From positions 184,387 through 248,386 of the forward strand of contig NZ_SAXA01000005.1 in the NCBI RefSeq assembly GCF_004122035.1: a stretch of 64,000 nt of DNA, in the 5' to 3' direction. How positions within the stretch are numbered: position 1 is the stretch's first letter; each line of letters begins with the position of its first letter. A program made the position numbers and the translations under genes. This stretch comes from Ancylomarina salipaludis (GTDB lineage: Bacteria; Bacteroidota; Bacteroidia; Bacteroidales; Marinifilaceae). Below the pieces are notes generated by a model. That model was given only the letters and a program-made list of their open reading frames with translations. It had not been told where the DNA came from and made no database searches. This document shows, piece after piece, positions 46,512 through 57,481 of this stretch.

Positions 46512-48086
46512 TTAAAATTCAGAGGTAAAATGGAACTCCAAATTTTTATAATTGTTTTGAGCCATTTGCAACATATAACCAGAGTCAGCAAGGAAAACAT
46601 CACGTCCATGTTTATCTTTTGCGATATATTGGTATTTGGCTTTCTTGAATTCCTTTAACTCTTCATCGTCGTTGGATTTAATCCAGCATGCTTTATGAAG
46701 GTTGATGTGTTCCCAACGACAGGAAGCGCTGTATTCGTGTAATAATCGATATTCTATTACCTCGAATTGTAATGCTCCAACGGTTCCAATGACTTTACGA
46801 CCATTGAATTGAGATGTGAATAGCTGGGCTACACCTTCGTCCATCAACTGGTCGATTCCTTTTGCTAATTGTTTTGATTTCATTGGATCAGCATTCTCGA
46901 TGTATTTAAAAAGCTCAGGAGAGAATGATGGAATTCCTTTGAAGTTGATTTTTTCACCTTCAGTTAGTGTATCACCAATTTTAAAGTTTCCGGTATCGTG
47001 CAGACCGATGATATCCCCTGGGTAGGCTTCATCTACAATCGATTTTTTTTCTGCCATAAAGGCTGTAGGACTCGAGAATTTGATCTTCTTACCATTGCGT
47101 ACGTGAAGATATGGGGTATTTCTTCTGAATGTACCCGATACAATTTTCACAAAGGCAATTCTGTCACGGTGATTCGGGTCCATATTGGCATGAATCTTAA
47201 AAACAAAACCAGAAAACTTTTCTTCTTCAGGCTGAATCATACGTTCAACAGTTTGACATGGCAGTGGAGAAGGAGCGATCTTAACAAAAACATCAAGTAG
47301 CTCTTGTACACCAAAGTTATTCAGTGCTGAGCCAAAGAAAACAGGTGCAATTTCAGCATTCAGATAATCTTCAACATTAAATTCAGGATAAACGCCTGAG
47401 ACCAAATCCAATTCTTCGCGAAGTACTTCAGCATCGTCTCCAATGTACTCTTCCAACTGTGGATTTGAGAGATCGTTGAATTCAATAGTGTCCTGAACCG
47501 TTTGAGTTCCAGGTGTGAATAGACTTAAATTCTTATGGTATATATTATAAACCCCTTTAAAATCAGGTCCCATATTAATGGGCCAGCTCAAAGGATTTAC
47601 ATTCAACTGTAATTCTTCTTCAATTTCGTCAAGCAAGTCGAAAGCATCTTTACCCGAACGGTCCATTTTATTAATGAAAACGATCACAGGTGTTTTTCTC
47701 ATACGACAAACCTTCATTAATTTGCGGGTTTGTTCCTCAACCCCCTTTGCTACGTCAATCACAATGATAACCGAATCACAAGCTGTTAAGGTACGGAAGG
47801 TATCCTCAGCAAAATCCTGGTGACCAGGAGTGTCCAGAATATTGACTTTATGTCCTTTGTATTCGAAACCCATTACCGAAGTTGCAACTGAGATACCTCT
47901 TTGTCGCTCAATTTCCATAAAGTCGGAAGTTGCAGTCTTTTTAATTTTATTCGATTTTACAGCACCTGCTACGTGAATAGCACCACCAAATAACAAAAGT
48001 TTTTCAGTTAGGGTTGTTTTACCGGCATCGGGGTGAGAGATAATACCAAAGGTACGTCGTCTGTTTATTTCGTCTATAAAAGCCAT
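46512..48086 (-). CDS. prfC: peptide chain release factor 3
   Basis: A 524-residue translational GTPase that recycles RF1/RF2. G motifs are HPDAGKTTL (G1), [12 protein letters not shown] (G2), DTPGHQDF (G3) and NKMD (G4). It is distinguished from EF-G by length and the RF3-specific C-terminal domain. Confidence 0.97.
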   Translation of the reverse strand: MAFIDEINRRRTFGIISHPDAGKTTLTEKLLLFGGAIHVAGAVKSNKIKKTATSDFMEIERQRGISVATSVMGFEYKGHKVNILDTPGHQDFAEDTFRTLTACDSVIIVIDVAKGVEEQTRKLMKVCRMRKTPVIVFINKMDRSGKDAFDLLDEIEEELQLNVNPLSWPINMGPDFKGVYNIYHKNLSLFTPGTQTVQDTIEFNDLSNPQLEEYIGDDAEVLREELDLVSGVYPEFNVEDYLNAEIAPVFFGSALNNFGVQELLDVFVKIAPSPLPCQTVERMIQPEEEKFSGFVFKIHANMDPNHRDRIAFVKIVSGTFRRNTPYLHVRNGKKIKFSSPTAFMAEKKSIVDEAYPGDIIGLHDTGNFKIGDTLTEGEKINFKGIPSFSPELFKYIENADPMKSKQLAKGIDQLMDEGVAQLFTSQFNGRKVIGTVGALQFEVIEYRLLHEYSASCRWEHINLHKACWIKSNDDEELKEFKKAKYQYIAKDKHGRDVFLADSGYMLQMAQNNYKNLEFHFTSEF

Positions 48087-48368
48087 AGCTAATTGTGTTT
48101 ACTTTCTACTTAACTTTCCCAGGTTCGTGTTGATACTATCAGAAGTTTGTCAACACAAATTGTCTGGATGCAATTTTATCCTGTATAAAAAAGCATGCAA
48201 AACTAAGCATTTTTACTGGAATTTAAGTTTGACTTAGGCTTAATTTCGTCAATTCCTTGATGTTCGCTGCCTGAACGAAGAGCTCTTGAATTTAATATTG
48301 GTTTTTCGGTGTATGAGTAAGCATAATTTCAACTAATTTTAGATCCTTATAAACTAAACGAAATTTCA

Positions 48369-48869
48369 ATGAAGCGAATAGTCTTACTTTCGGACACACA
48401 TGCTCACCTCGATGATAATATTTTTAAATATTTTGAAGGATGTGATGAAATTTGGCATGCCGGAGATATAGGTAATATTGAAACAGCAAATCGTCTGGCT
48501 GAATGTGCACCCCTAAGGGCTGTATATGGCAATGCCGATGGGCAGGATGTTCGTTTAGTGCATCCCTTACACCAACGTTTCAAATGCGAAGACGTTGATG
48601 TTTGGATCACTCACATTGGAGGTTACCCCAAACGATACGACCAAAATATACGTGAAGAAATCAAGCAAAACCCACCACAATTGTTTATTTCAGGCCATTC
48701 TCATATATTAAAGGTGATGTTCGATAAGGAGCTCAACTTATTACACATTAATCCGGGAGCAGCAGGTTTGCAAGGTTTTCATCAGGTTCAAACTCTCATA
48801 CGTTTTAATATAGATGGTATGCAGATTAAAGATTTGGAAGTGGTTGAGTTTGGTAGAAAAGGAAAATAA
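48369..48869 (+). CDS. metallophosphoesterase, YfcE/MJ0936-like
   Basis: A 166-residue phosphodiesterase with a dinuclear metal site: LSDTHAHLD, HAGDIG, YGNADG, THIGG and GHSH are all present. Small members hydrolyse model phosphodiesters or cyclic nucleotides; the natural substrate is unknown. It is divergent from prfC. Confidence 0.93.
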   Translation: MKRIVLLSDTHAHLDDNIFKYFEGCDEIWHAGDIGNIETANRLAECAPLRAVYGNADGQDVRLVHPLHQRFKCEDVDVWITHIGGYPKRYDQNIREEIKQNPPQLFISGHSHILKVMFDKELNLLHINPGAAGLQGFHQVQTLIRFNIDGMQIKDLEVVEFGRKGK

Positions 48870-49360
48870 CTGATTTAAAATTTCAAAAGTTTCTTATTGT
48901 GTTTCCATTCGAGTTTTAAATAACAGACTTATTAATTTTTCCCTTCCTCCTATAAGAATAGTGTTTCCAATTTTAACCGATATTCCTCGTTTCACCCCAA
49001 TTAGAGAATAATTTCACTATCTTTTTTTCAAATATTTCACTTTTTAAAAAACTGCTTATAAGCTTTTTTTGAACTTCTCAATTCAAAGATTTCTAAGCAA
49101 TTCTACACTTGCTAAGCATAAATCATAATAGCTGTTTTATGTAGACTAGTTATGTCATAGTTAATTAGTTCTTAATATTATCCGATAGAATTGAATTATT
49201 TACCTGCTTTTAGTATATTTAGATATGTGAATGCTTTGGATGGAAAATTTGGGTTGAAAGGCAAGGGGAAAAGCTGCATATAAGAACTTAATAAAAGAAG
49301 ATCTTTATGTCTTATTTATGGGTTTTTTTATTAATTTAGGGATTCGAAAAAAATAGCCAC

Positions 49361-49383
49361 TTAAAAGAGAATTTCTCTTTTAA
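49361..49383. other. perfect AT-rich inverted repeat before aconitase
   Basis: TTAAAAGAGAA-T-TTCTCTTTTAA ends 30 bases before the aconitase ATG. It could be an operator or a leader hairpin; no T tract follows. The rest of the 545-bp gap from 48870 is AT-rich and shows no gene or RNA I can support. Confidence 0.35.
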
Positions 49384-49413
49384 ATATTAAATATCAAACC
49401 AAAATTTTAAAAC

Positions 49414-51678
49414 ATGCTTTTTGACCTCGAACTGATTAAATCTGTCTACAAAGATATGCCGGCCCGAATTGAGGCTGCCCGAAAAAACTTAGGTCGCCCA
49501 TTGACCCTGAGTGAAAAGATTTTATACTCCCATTTATACGATGATGAGTCTTTACACGCGTTTAAAAGAGGAGAGGATTACGTTAATTTTTCTCCGGATC
49601 GTGTTGCGATGCAGGATGCAACTGCACAAATGGCTCTTCTTCAATTTATGAATGCAGGTAAGTCGAAAGTTGCTGTTCCATCAACAGTGCATTGTGATCA
49701 CCTTATTCAGGCCTCAGTAGGTGCCGATGAAGACCTACAGGAAGCTCTTTTGCAAAACAATGAGGTTTATAATTTCTTACAAACAGTATCTGATAAATAT
49801 GGTATTGGATTCTGGAAACCAGGTGCTGGTATTATCCATCAAGTGGTTCTTGAAAACTATGCTTTCCCTGGGGGTATGATGATTGGAACCGATTCACATA
49901 CGGTTAATGCCGGTGGTTTGGGAATGGTTGCTATCGGCGTTGGCGGTGCAGATGCTGTTGATGTTATGGCGGGTATGGCATGGGAGCTTAAAATGCCTAA
50001 ACTGATTGGTGTTAAATTGACGGGTAAATTAAGTGGCTGGGCTTCGTCCAAGGATGTTATTTTGAAAGTTGCAGGTATTCTGACTGTAAAGGGAGGAACC
50101 GGAGCAATTGTTGAGTATTTTGGTGAAGGTGCTGATGCACTTTCTTGTACCGGGAAAGGAACCATTTGTAATATGGGTGCTGAAATTGGAGCAACGACTT
50201 CAATTTTTTCTTACGATAAGAATATGAGCACTTACTTGCGTCATACTGGTCGTGAGGAAATTGCTGATTTGGCTGATGCCATTATGCCACATTTGCGTTC
50301 AGATGAAGAAGTCGCCTTAAATCCGGAAAAGTTCTATGATGAGTTAATCGAAATCAATCTTTCAGAATTGGAGCCCTATATTAATGGTCCGTTTACTCCG
50401 GATTTAGCGCATCCGCTTTCCGAATTTGCTGAGGCGGTTAAAAGAAACAATTATCCGCAAAAATTAGAAGTGGGCTTAATCGGTTCCTGTACCAACTCAT
50501 CCTACGAAGATTTGTCTCGTGCAGCTTCATTAGCGAAGCAAGCAAAAGATAAAAATCTGAAGGTAAAATCAGAATTTATAGTCACTCCCGGTTCTGAAAT
50601 GGTTCGCTATACAACTGCTCGAGATGGTATCTTAAGTGAATTTGAAGATATCGGAGGTGTGATCATGTCAAATGCCTGCGGACCTTGTATTGGTCAGTGG
50701 AAACGCCATACTGACGATCCAACCCGTAAGAATTCCATTATTACGTCTTTCAATCGAAATTTTGCCAAACGAAATGATGGTAACCCCAATACCCATGGTT
50801 TTGTGGCTTCACCTGAGTTGGTAACTGCCATGGCGATAGCTGGTGATCTTACTTTTAATCCGATGACTGATACCTTGATTAATGAAGATGGTGTTGAAGT
50901 CAGATTGGATGAGCCAACAGGTTATGAGTTGCCTCCACAAGGTTTTGATGTGAAAGATGCAGGTTATTTAGCGCCTCAGGAAGATGGAAGTGCTGTAAAA
51001 GTAGTGGTTAATTCTGATTCGGAACGCTTGCAGTTGTTAGCCCCTTTTAACGAATGGGATGGTGAAGATTACACAGGACTTAAGCTTTTGATTAAGGCTA
51101 AGGGTAAGTGTACAACTGATCACATTTCGATGGCAGGTCCTTGGTTACGTTTTCGTGGTCATTTGGATAATATTTCGAATAATATGTTGATTGGTGCAAT
51201 TAACTATTTCAATGATGAAAGCAATTCAATCTTCAATCCGCTTTCAGGTAAATATGAAGAAGTTCCTGTTGTAGCCCGTGCGATTAAAGCTGAAGGATTG
51301 GCCTCTATAGTAGTTGGTGACGAGAATTATGGGGAAGGGTCTTCAAGAGAACATGCGGCAATGGAACCCCGTCATTTGGGTATTAAGGCTGTGCTTGTTC
51401 GTTCATTTGCACGAATTCACGAGACTAATCTTAAAAAACAGGGCGTTTTAGCACTAACTTTTGCTGATAAGGCTGATTACGATAAAATTCAGGAGAAGGA
51501 TGTGATTGATATTCTGGGTCTGAAAGATTTTCAAGCAGGTAAGAATTTAACACTTATTCTAAAGCATGAAGATGGAAGTCAGGATAAAATTCAGGCTTGT
51601 CACACATATAACGATGTTCAAATAGACTGGTTTAAAGCAGGAAGCGCATTGAATTTAATTCGAAAACAAAATTGTTGA
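49414..51678 (+). CDS. acn: aconitate hydratase, mitochondrial type
   Basis: Isomerises citrate to isocitrate through cis-aconitate with a [4Fe-4S] cluster. The 754 residues include substrate and cluster motifs [30 protein letters not shown] and [10 protein letters not shown], and the mobile C-terminal domain with [14 protein letters not shown]. It resembles the mitochondrial form rather than AcnB. It is followed by citrate synthase on the same strand, so both oxidise acetyl-CoA to isocitrate. Isocitrate dehydrogenase is not in the window. Confidence 0.97.
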   Translation: MLFDLELIKSVYKDMPARIEAARKNLGRPLTLSEKILYSHLYDDESLHAFKRGEDYVNFSPDRVAMQDATAQMALLQFMNAGKSKVAVPSTVHCDHLIQASVGADEDLQEALLQNNEVYNFLQTVSDKYGIGFWKPGAGIIHQVVLENYAFPGGMMIGTDSHTVNAGGLGMVAIGVGGADAVDVMAGMAWELKMPKLIGVKLTGKLSGWASSKDVILKVAGILTVKGGTGAIVEYFGEGADALSCTGKGTICNMGAEIGATTSIFSYDKNMSTYLRHTGREEIADLADAIMPHLRSDEEVALNPEKFYDELIEINLSELEPYINGPFTPDLAHPLSEFAEAVKRNNYPQKLEVGLIGSCTNSSYEDLSRAASLAKQAKDKNLKVKSEFIVTPGSEMVRYTTARDGILSEFEDIGGVIMSNACGPCIGQWKRHTDDPTRKNSIITSFNRNFAKRNDGNPNTHGFVASPELVTAMAIAGDLTFNPMTDTLINEDGVEVRLDEPTGYELPPQGFDVKDAGYLAPQEDGSAVKVVVNSDSERLQLLAPFNEWDGEDYTGLKLLIKAKGKCTTDHISMAGPWLRFRGHLDNISNNMLIGAINYFNDESNSIFNPLSGKYEEVPVVARAIKAEGLASIVVGDENYGEGSSREHAAMEPRHLGIKAVLVRSFARIHETNLKKQGVLALTFADKADYDKIQEKDVIDILGLKDFQAGKNLTLILKHEDGSQDKIQACHTYNDVQIDWFKAGSALNLIRKQNC

Positions 51679-51767
51679 TCAAAGAAAAGAAATTTGAATG
51701 AACTCTATCTATAAAGATATAATAGATCAAAATCAAACAAAACATACTAAACTAATACACTAACCAT

Positions 51768-53078
51768 ATGAGAGGAACTCTAAAATACAAGTTATCTAAA
51801 AAGATTAAAGAACACCGTCCGAGAACCAAACGCCTGTTAAAAGAATTTGGCGATGTTCAGGTTGACAGTGTCACAGTATCACAGGTACTTGGTGGTATGA
51901 GGGGCATTAAGTCTCTTGTTACCGATATTTCATATCTTGATCCCGAAGAAGGGATTCGTTATCGTGGTTTTACTTTACAAGAAGTTATTGATCACTTACC
52001 CAAGCCTAAAGGTGCCGAAATGCCTTTTGTTGAAGGTTTGTTTTACTTGCTTTTGACCGGAGATTTTCCGAATGAAGAAGAGGTAATGCAGGTGGTCGAA
52101 CAATTTAACAAGCGTCGTATCGTCCCACGTTACGTTTACGATGTGATCGATTCTTTTCCTACATCAAGTCATCCAATGGCAATTTTTTCGACAGCCATTT
52201 TGACTCTAAATCGTGAATCTGAATTTAATCGTGAATATCAGGCTGGACTCAAAAAGAAAGATTATTGGGAACCAACTTATGAAGATGCCCTAAATTTATT
52301 GGCAAAACTACCTGAAATTGCGGCTTATATTTATAATAAGTTGTATAGAAAAGGTGAAAAAATTCAATCAAATCCTAATTTGGATATGGGAGCTGATTTT
52401 GCAAATATGATGGGTATTGATAAGCCTTACGATGATGTATCACGTTTGCATTTTATTATTCATTCTGATCATGAAAGTGGTAATGTGAGTGCCCATACCG
52501 GTCATTTGGTTGCCAGTTCCTTGTCAGATATTTACCTTTCTATTTCTGCAATGATTAATGGTTTGGCAGGTCCTCTTCATGGTTTGGCTAATCAGGAAGT
52601 CCTACGCTGGTTACAGGCAGTGATGGAGAAGATGGATAATAAGCTTCCAACTGAAGAAGAGATGCAGAAGTTTGTGTGGGATACTTTGAATTCCGGGCAA
52701 GTAATTCCAGGTTTTGGTCACGCTGTATTGAGAAAAACCGACCCTCGTTATATGCTGCAAAGAGAGTTCAGTAAGAAACATCTTCCTGATGATCCGATTT
52801 TTAAGTATGCCGATTTATTATATAAGGTTGTTCCTCCAATTTTGCAGGAACATGGTAAAGCTAAGAATCCCTGGCCTAATGTGGATGCGCAATCGGGAGT
52901 TATTCAGTGGCACTATGGTGTGACGGAGTATGATTTCTATACGGTATTGTTTGGTATTGGAAGAGCCATAGGTATTTGTGCTAATATTATTTGGGACAGA
53001 GCTTTAGGTTATCCTTTGGAACGCCCTAAATCGGTTACAACAGATATGTTGGAAAAGATGGTTGGGATTAAAGACTAA
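51768..53078 (+). CDS. gltA: citrate synthase, eukaryote-like type
   Basis: Condenses acetyl-CoA and oxaloacetate. The 436 residues match the mitochondrial-like (type I) branch with catalytic His in GPLHGLANQE, His in PGFGHAVLRKTDPR and Asp in NVDAQSGV. The 89-base gap from acn suggests one operon, ending at a clear hairpin. Confidence 0.97.
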   Translation: MRGTLKYKLSKKIKEHRPRTKRLLKEFGDVQVDSVTVSQVLGGMRGIKSLVTDISYLDPEEGIRYRGFTLQEVIDHLPKPKGAEMPFVEGLFYLLLTGDFPNEEEVMQVVEQFNKRRIVPRYVYDVIDSFPTSSHPMAIFSTAILTLNRESEFNREYQAGLKKKDYWEPTYEDALNLLAKLPEIAAYIYNKLYRKGEKIQSNPNLDMGADFANMMGIDKPYDDVSRLHFIIHSDHESGNVSAHTGHLVASSLSDIYLSISAMINGLAGPLHGLANQEVLRWLQAVMEKMDNKLPTEEEMQKFVWDTLNSGQVIPGFGHAVLRKTDPRYMLQREFSKKHLPDDPIFKYADLLYKVVPPILQEHGKAKNPWPNVDAQSGVIQWHYGVTEYDFYTVLFGIGRAIGICANIIWDRALGYPLERPKSVTTDMLEKMVGIKD

Positions 53079-53099
53079 GTCTGAAACATGGATATAAAA

Positions 53100-53131
53100 A
53101 ATCCCCATTTAACTAAAGTTAGATGGGGATT
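53100..53131. terminator. terminator between gltA and the convergent barrel-protein gene
   Basis: A stem of about 14 bp (AATCCCCATTTAAC with GTTAGATGGGGATT) with a 4-base loop. The A/T flanks allow use in both directions. Confidence 0.75.
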
Positions 53132-53153
53132 CTTATATCTAAATATTACCTTT

Positions 53154-54944
53154 TTAAGAAGGGAACTTGATTTGTTTAAGTTCGGTTTCTAATTTGGTGA
53201 TATCATCTTGAATGAGAACTTTAAATTGAGCAAATTGATCCTTTATTTTTTCTGATAAAGAATTGTAATACTCAATACCAGCCAAAAGATTGCTTTTGAA
53301 TTTTTCAAGGTTTCTGAGACTTTTTTTATCAGGATCTTTTAATTCAGCTATCTGTTCTTTAAGGTAGTTAATATAGATGCTTAATTCTTTGGCAAACATA
53401 TTCGGTCGATCAGAACGTTTAATCAGATTCAATCGACCATAAATGTGATCAACCATTTGTTTAAAGCTCGCTTTCTCGGAGAAATAGGCCATGTTTGGAC
53501 CAGGACAAATTGAAACACCATCTCCATCTGCAGTGGTATCTAGTTTATTCACGATATACGAAGATGCAGACAGACCTTTACAAAGACATGATTTTTGACT
53601 CATCTTTATGATTTCAGAATCATACTGCTCTTTGCTCAGGTTTTGGGATTTTAAATCTTTAATCTTAAGATTTTGATATTGTCTTGAGGCTGTACAAATC
53701 GGTTCATCGGTATACTCTGTATTAGCAACTAACAAGCGTTTGGTACAAATACTTCCGGGTTTACCAGCCTTAATCATTTCAATCTTGCCCTCATCACGCG
53801 TATTGCCTTTGAGGTTGTTAAAACGAACTCCCAGTGGCGAAGAATGACTTAAGTATAAATCATCTTCTCTAGCTTCTGCAAGAGTTTTAAATGTTTTTTC
53901 ATCCACATCACAGACCTCAGGAACTAAAAGGAAAGGTGAACCCCAACCGACTGAATCAATTCCATAATAATCCAATAGGAATTCATGTTCGTCGGCAGTT
54001 CCGACCCCGCCTTGTGCTGTGATTTTAAGCTCCAGATCCCCTTGGGGAATCGGACGCTTTTTAGATTGAAGTGCAGAAAACAAGAGCTCACTTGTATCTG
54101 CAATTAAGTCTGAACGATTTGCTTTAAATTCTTCAAGGATAGGTCCCATCAGAAATCCTTCTGTAGCAAAAGCATGTCCACCACAGTTGAGGCCTGATTC
54201 TATTCTGTATTCGGAAACCCAAATTCCTTTTTTAGCGAGGAATTTACCCTGAATAAGTGCTGAACGGTAATCACTAACCTTTAGAACGATTTTCTTCTTA
54301 ATGTAGCCCTCTTCAGTAGGAAAAAAATCATCGAACTGCTCCAGATAGCCATATAAACGAGGGTTCATACCGGCTGAAAGAACTAATGAAGACTCAAGTG
54401 TACTGTTGGCAAAGCCTCTCAGTGCTGCATGAGCATCGTTGTATTCGCTTGGTAATTTCTCACCTTCAAATGAGTTTGCCTTATCTACCTTGGTCATAAT
54501 ATTAACATCAATGGTTCCCATAGGTAGATTGTCGTTCAACCAGTTTTTGATATCCTTGACAATAGGGTTATTATTTAGTTTGTTCTGAATTTCTTTTTTT
54601 AGGGATGAAACATCAGGAAGTAAATCCATGTATTTTTCAAATTCTTTTCCCTTTTCAAGAAATGATTCTTTGACTTCTTCAAATTTGTTCTTAACCATCT
54701 TGTCCATCAGGTTAAGATATGCCGTGATTCTTTGAGCTCTACAATCAAAAGTCTTTTCTGAAATAGGTAGAAATGGCAAGCTATATTGTTTGCTATAAAA
54801 TTCACGTAAATTTTCAAGAAGCATATCATCCACAATGGAAATAACTGACGAAATACCATACTGAGCTACATGTAATGGTGTGTTCACAGTATATCCAGTT
54901 CCCATAACCGGGATGTGGAATGTATGTGCAATTTTATTGGTCAT
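53154..54944 (-). CDS. large FMN-barrel (nitronate-monooxygenase-like) protein with Cys-rich tail
   Basis: A 596-residue protein. Parts of an FMN-binding TIM barrel are visible: IPVMGTGYTVNTPLHVAQYG at the start, GLNCGGHAFATEGF (251-264), ITAQGGVGTADEHE (308-321) and GWGSPFLLVPE (333-343), the last two matching the FMN-phosphate region of nitronate monooxygenases. A ~130-residue helical insert splits the first barrel strand from the rest. The region about 400-480 holds several cysteines (CTKR, ICTAS, SCLCKG, ICPGP) that could bind a metal or cluster, followed by a coiled-coil tail. Function unknown; a redox reaction is inferred. Monocistronic. Confidence 0.8.
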   Translation of the reverse strand: MTNKIAHTFHIPVMGTGYTVNTPLHVAQYGISSVISIVDDMLLENLREFYSKQYSLPFLPISEKTFDCRAQRITAYLNLMDKMVKNKFEEVKESFLEKGKEFEKYMDLLPDVSSLKKEIQNKLNNNPIVKDIKNWLNDNLPMGTIDVNIMTKVDKANSFEGEKLPSEYNDAHAALRGFANSTLESSLVLSAGMNPRLYGYLEQFDDFFPTEEGYIKKKIVLKVSDYRSALIQGKFLAKKGIWVSEYRIESGLNCGGHAFATEGFLMGPILEEFKANRSDLIADTSELLFSALQSKKRPIPQGDLELKITAQGGVGTADEHEFLLDYYGIDSVGWGSPFLLVPEVCDVDEKTFKTLAEAREDDLYLSHSSPLGVRFNNLKGNTRDEGKIEMIKAGKPGSICTKRLLVANTEYTDEPICTASRQYQNLKIKDLKSQNLSKEQYDSEIIKMSQKSCLCKGLSASSYIVNKLDTTADGDGVSICPGPNMAYFSEKASFKQMVDHIYGRLNLIKRSDRPNMFAKELSIYINYLKEQIAELKDPDKKSLRNLEKFKSNLLAGIEYYNSLSEKIKDQFAQFKVLIQDDITKLETELKQIKFPS

Positions 54945-55116
54945 TTAGTTTTGTTTTTTTGATTGCTGTATAATTTACAACAACCGATATTGTTTTTTGA
55001 TTTAAACAGCCCGCAAGGTATTGTTTTTAGTGAGTTTATCAAATAAAATAATGAAAATACGAAGTCTTATTAATGTATTTGATATAAAGAGTGAATAAGA
55101 GAGGTTTAAATGTTAA

Positions 55117-55626
55117 CTAAAAAAGAGTATATTGAGTTGGGTTGGGTTCTATATCAATACCTTCAATATTTAAAAGTTTTTGTTTTAGATTTAAGCCCCC
55201 AGCATAACCTGTTAGTTTGCCACTTTTTCCTATTACTCTGTGACAGGGAATTATAATTGGAATAGGATTTTGTGCATTGGCTCTTCCAACAGCCCGACAG
55301 GCCGAAGCATGATTGATGTTATTGGCAACATCCTGATAGGAACAGACCTTTCCGTATGGAATAGCCATGACCTCTTTCCATATTTTTTTTTGAAATGGAG
55401 TCCCGCTGGGATTTACTTGCACGGTAAATCCTTTTAAATGTCCAGAAAAGTAAGCTCTAAGTTCGTTTTTTGTTTGCTCGATCAACTCAGAACCATGAAT
55501 CCAATCCGAATTAATTTGGTGAGTCTGATTCTTGGGCTGAAAGACAATCTTTTTTAAAGCGAATTCCTGAGCTAAAATAAGCAAGTCTCCTATAGGTGAA
55601 GGGAGGATATCGAAATAGTATTGCAT
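55117..55626 (-). CDS. ogt: methylated-DNA-protein-cysteine methyltransferase
   Basis: Suicide repair of O6-methylguanine: the alkyl group moves to Cys in IIIPCHRVIG. The 169-residue chain has the full domain (PFQKKIWKEVMAIPYGKV, RAVGRANAQNPIPI, GYAGGLNLKQKLL). No Ada N-terminal domain, so it is constitutive Ogt-like. Confidence 0.95.
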   Translation of the reverse strand: MQYYFDILPSPIGDLLILAQEFALKKIVFQPKNQTHQINSDWIHGSELIEQTKNELRAYFSGHLKGFTVQVNPSGTPFQKKIWKEVMAIPYGKVCSYQDVANNINHASACRAVGRANAQNPIPIIIPCHRVIGKSGKLTGYAGGLNLKQKLLNIEGIDIEPNPTQYTLF

Positions 55627-55752
55627 TCTTTTTTCGGTTAGTTGTATATTGATTTACCGAAAGATAAGAAAAAGGTGACTTAAGTATATTTCGAAAGCCA
55701 AATTTTTAAGATATTTTAATTGATAATCTTGCGTTTAGGAATTTTGTGAAAT

Positions 55753-55781
55753 TAAAAAAGCCCTATCTTAAAGAAAGGGCT
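55753..55781 (-). terminator. terminator after tcdA
   Basis: RNA AGCCCU pairs with AGGGCU around an 11-base loop (some of which can pair further), followed by U6. Confidence 0.75.
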
Positions 55782-55796
55782 CCTGAACTCAAATTA

Positions 55797-56522
55797 TTAT
55801 TCTTTTTTTGCTGCTAAATCCCGTAAGACAACTGAAGCAATAAAACAACCAAAGATTGGAGGCATGTACGAAATTGTGCCTACATTGGATCTTTTATTTT
55901 GGCTTTCGACTAATACCACAGCACTTTTATCGACTTCTTCAGGTGAAAAAACAACTTTTACGCCTTTGTGCACACCTTTTTGATGTAATTTTTTTCGAAG
56001 CATACGGGCCAGTTTGCAGTTGTACGATTTAGAAATATCTGTTACTTGAATTTGGCTGGGATCCATTTTACCACCAGCACCCATGGAGCTTACTACCTTA
56101 TATTTCATGCTAAGACTATGATAAATCAGGAAAATCTTTGGTGCCAGAGTATCAATAGCATCAACCACGTAGTCGTATTCTGCCTCAGCAAGGACTTCAA
56201 TCATGCGTTGATCTCGTAGAAATTCGTTGATCACACGAAGCTTTATATCCGGATTGATGGATTTAAGTCGCTCAGCCATGACTTCAGCCTTATCTTCGCC
56301 GAGAGTTTTGTTTGTCGCAGGTAGTTGCCTGTTGATATTCGATGCTTCGATGTTATCTCCGTCAACAATGGTCATTTGACCAACTCCGGCTCTGCAAAGC
56401 AATTCAGCCGCATAGGCTCCAACGCCGCCAAGTCCAACAACCAATACGTGAGCGTTTTTTACCTGCTCTAATCTTTCTTCTCCAAGCAGAAGTTCTGTTC
56501 TGCTTAACCATTCAGTATTCAT
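55797..56522 (-). CDS. tcdA: tRNA threonylcarbamoyladenosine dehydratase
   Basis: An E1-like enzyme that cyclises t6A to ct6A in ANN-decoding tRNAs. The 241 residues show the ATP-binding VVGLGGVGAYAAELL, DGDNIEASNINRQ and VVDAIDTLAPK. Membership of the TcdA rather than the ThiF/MoeB branch follows from the N-terminal RTELLLGEE and the C-terminal SKSYNCKLARMLRKKL region. Confidence 0.92.
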   Translation of the reverse strand: MNTEWLSRTELLLGEERLEQVKNAHVLVVGLGGVGAYAAELLCRAGVGQMTIVDGDNIEASNINRQLPATNKTLGEDKAEVMAERLKSINPDIKLRVINEFLRDQRMIEVLAEAEYDYVVDAIDTLAPKIFLIYHSLSMKYKVVSSMGAGGKMDPSQIQVTDISKSYNCKLARMLRKKLHQKGVHKGVKVVFSPEEVDKSAVVLVESQNKRSNVGTISYMPPIFGCFIASVVLRDLAAKKE

Positions 56523-56583
56523 CTTAATCCAAAATATTATAGGTTTAAAGTTCTTGTTGTCGAATTATTAAAACAAGATTGCT

Positions 56584-57255
56584 TTAAATGTGTTTTTTAA
56601 ATACAGTATTGTAATTTTTTAAAAGCTCAATTTTAAAAATGGCTAGTTGCATTTTCTTTAAGCTGGCAGCTTTCTCATATATTTCGACAATAGAATGTTT
56701 GCTTTCATCCGTTTCCAGAAATAAACGGTTTATCGGCATTTCTATAAATATATTTTGAACTTTCTGATCGAATAATAAGGCTTCACCAAATGAGATAAAG
56801 CAATTGTGTTTTAGCAGTTCCTGAGCGATTTGCATATTGTTTCTAAAACCATGAATCAACCATGGGGTAGATGCTTGTACTCTTTTTTTTATTGATATAA
56901 GTTCCGGGAAATATCTAACAGCATGAACGATAATTGGCTTTTTATAGGTTTCAGCTATTTCAATTTGTTTTGTGAAAAATGTTTCCTGCAGATTCAATGG
57001 TGTTTTAATAGCTCTATCCAAACCGATTTCTCCAATTGCCATAACATTTGGCTTTGAAGCAAATTCTTTAACCAACTCCAGATTTACATCTGCATTTTTC
57101 TTTTCTAGATGCCAGGGATGTACGCCTACAGTAATTAATTTATCTGTATGTGCAATCGTCATATACTTTTCCGGGAAAACATTTAATACAGATATGACAC
57201 CATCGGTATGATCCATTTGGTGCGTATGTATGTTTATATAGGGCGTGTCTGGCAT
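56584..57255 (-). CDS. TatD-family metal-dependent hydrolase
   Basis: A 223-residue TIM-barrel deoxyribonuclease-like protein. It has INIHTHQMD (metal HxH), GVHPWH, IGEIGLDRA, IVHAVR, WLIHGFR and FLETDESK. It is shorter than TatD (~260), and the loops are trimmed. It is 61 bases downstream of tcdA. Confidence 0.9.
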   Translation of the reverse strand: MPDTPYINIHTHQMDHTDGVISVLNVFPEKYMTIAHTDKLITVGVHPWHLEKKNADVNLELVKEFASKPNVMAIGEIGLDRAIKTPLNLQETFFTKQIEIAETYKKPIIVHAVRYFPELISIKKRVQASTPWLIHGFRNNMQIAQELLKHNCFISFGEALLFDQKVQNIFIEMPINRLFLETDESKHSIVEIYEKAASLKKMQLAIFKIELLKNYNTVFKKHI

Positions 57256-57446
57256 AATTTGTTATTGGCTCGGCAAAAATATAAAAATATCGGAAAATGT
57301 ATCTTTTATTGCTGAATTGTTTGGGAGGGTGGATCCAGGTTTATCTCTATGATCCTTATTTAATTACTAGGCATTTAATAAAGGTAAGGTTTTAAGTTGA
57401 CTCATAAAAGCTTTATTCCAAACTAAAGGAATTTCTTCTGTATCCC

Positions 57447-57476
57447 TTGTAAACACAGAAAAAATTACTTACTTTG
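57447..57476 (+). promoter_or_regulatory. promoter of the small RNA
   Basis: TTG (57447-57449), a 19-bp spacer and TTACTTTG (57469-57476, one mismatch to TAnnTTTG). It would start transcription near 57482. Confidence 0.5.
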
Positions 57477-57481
57477 CATGC

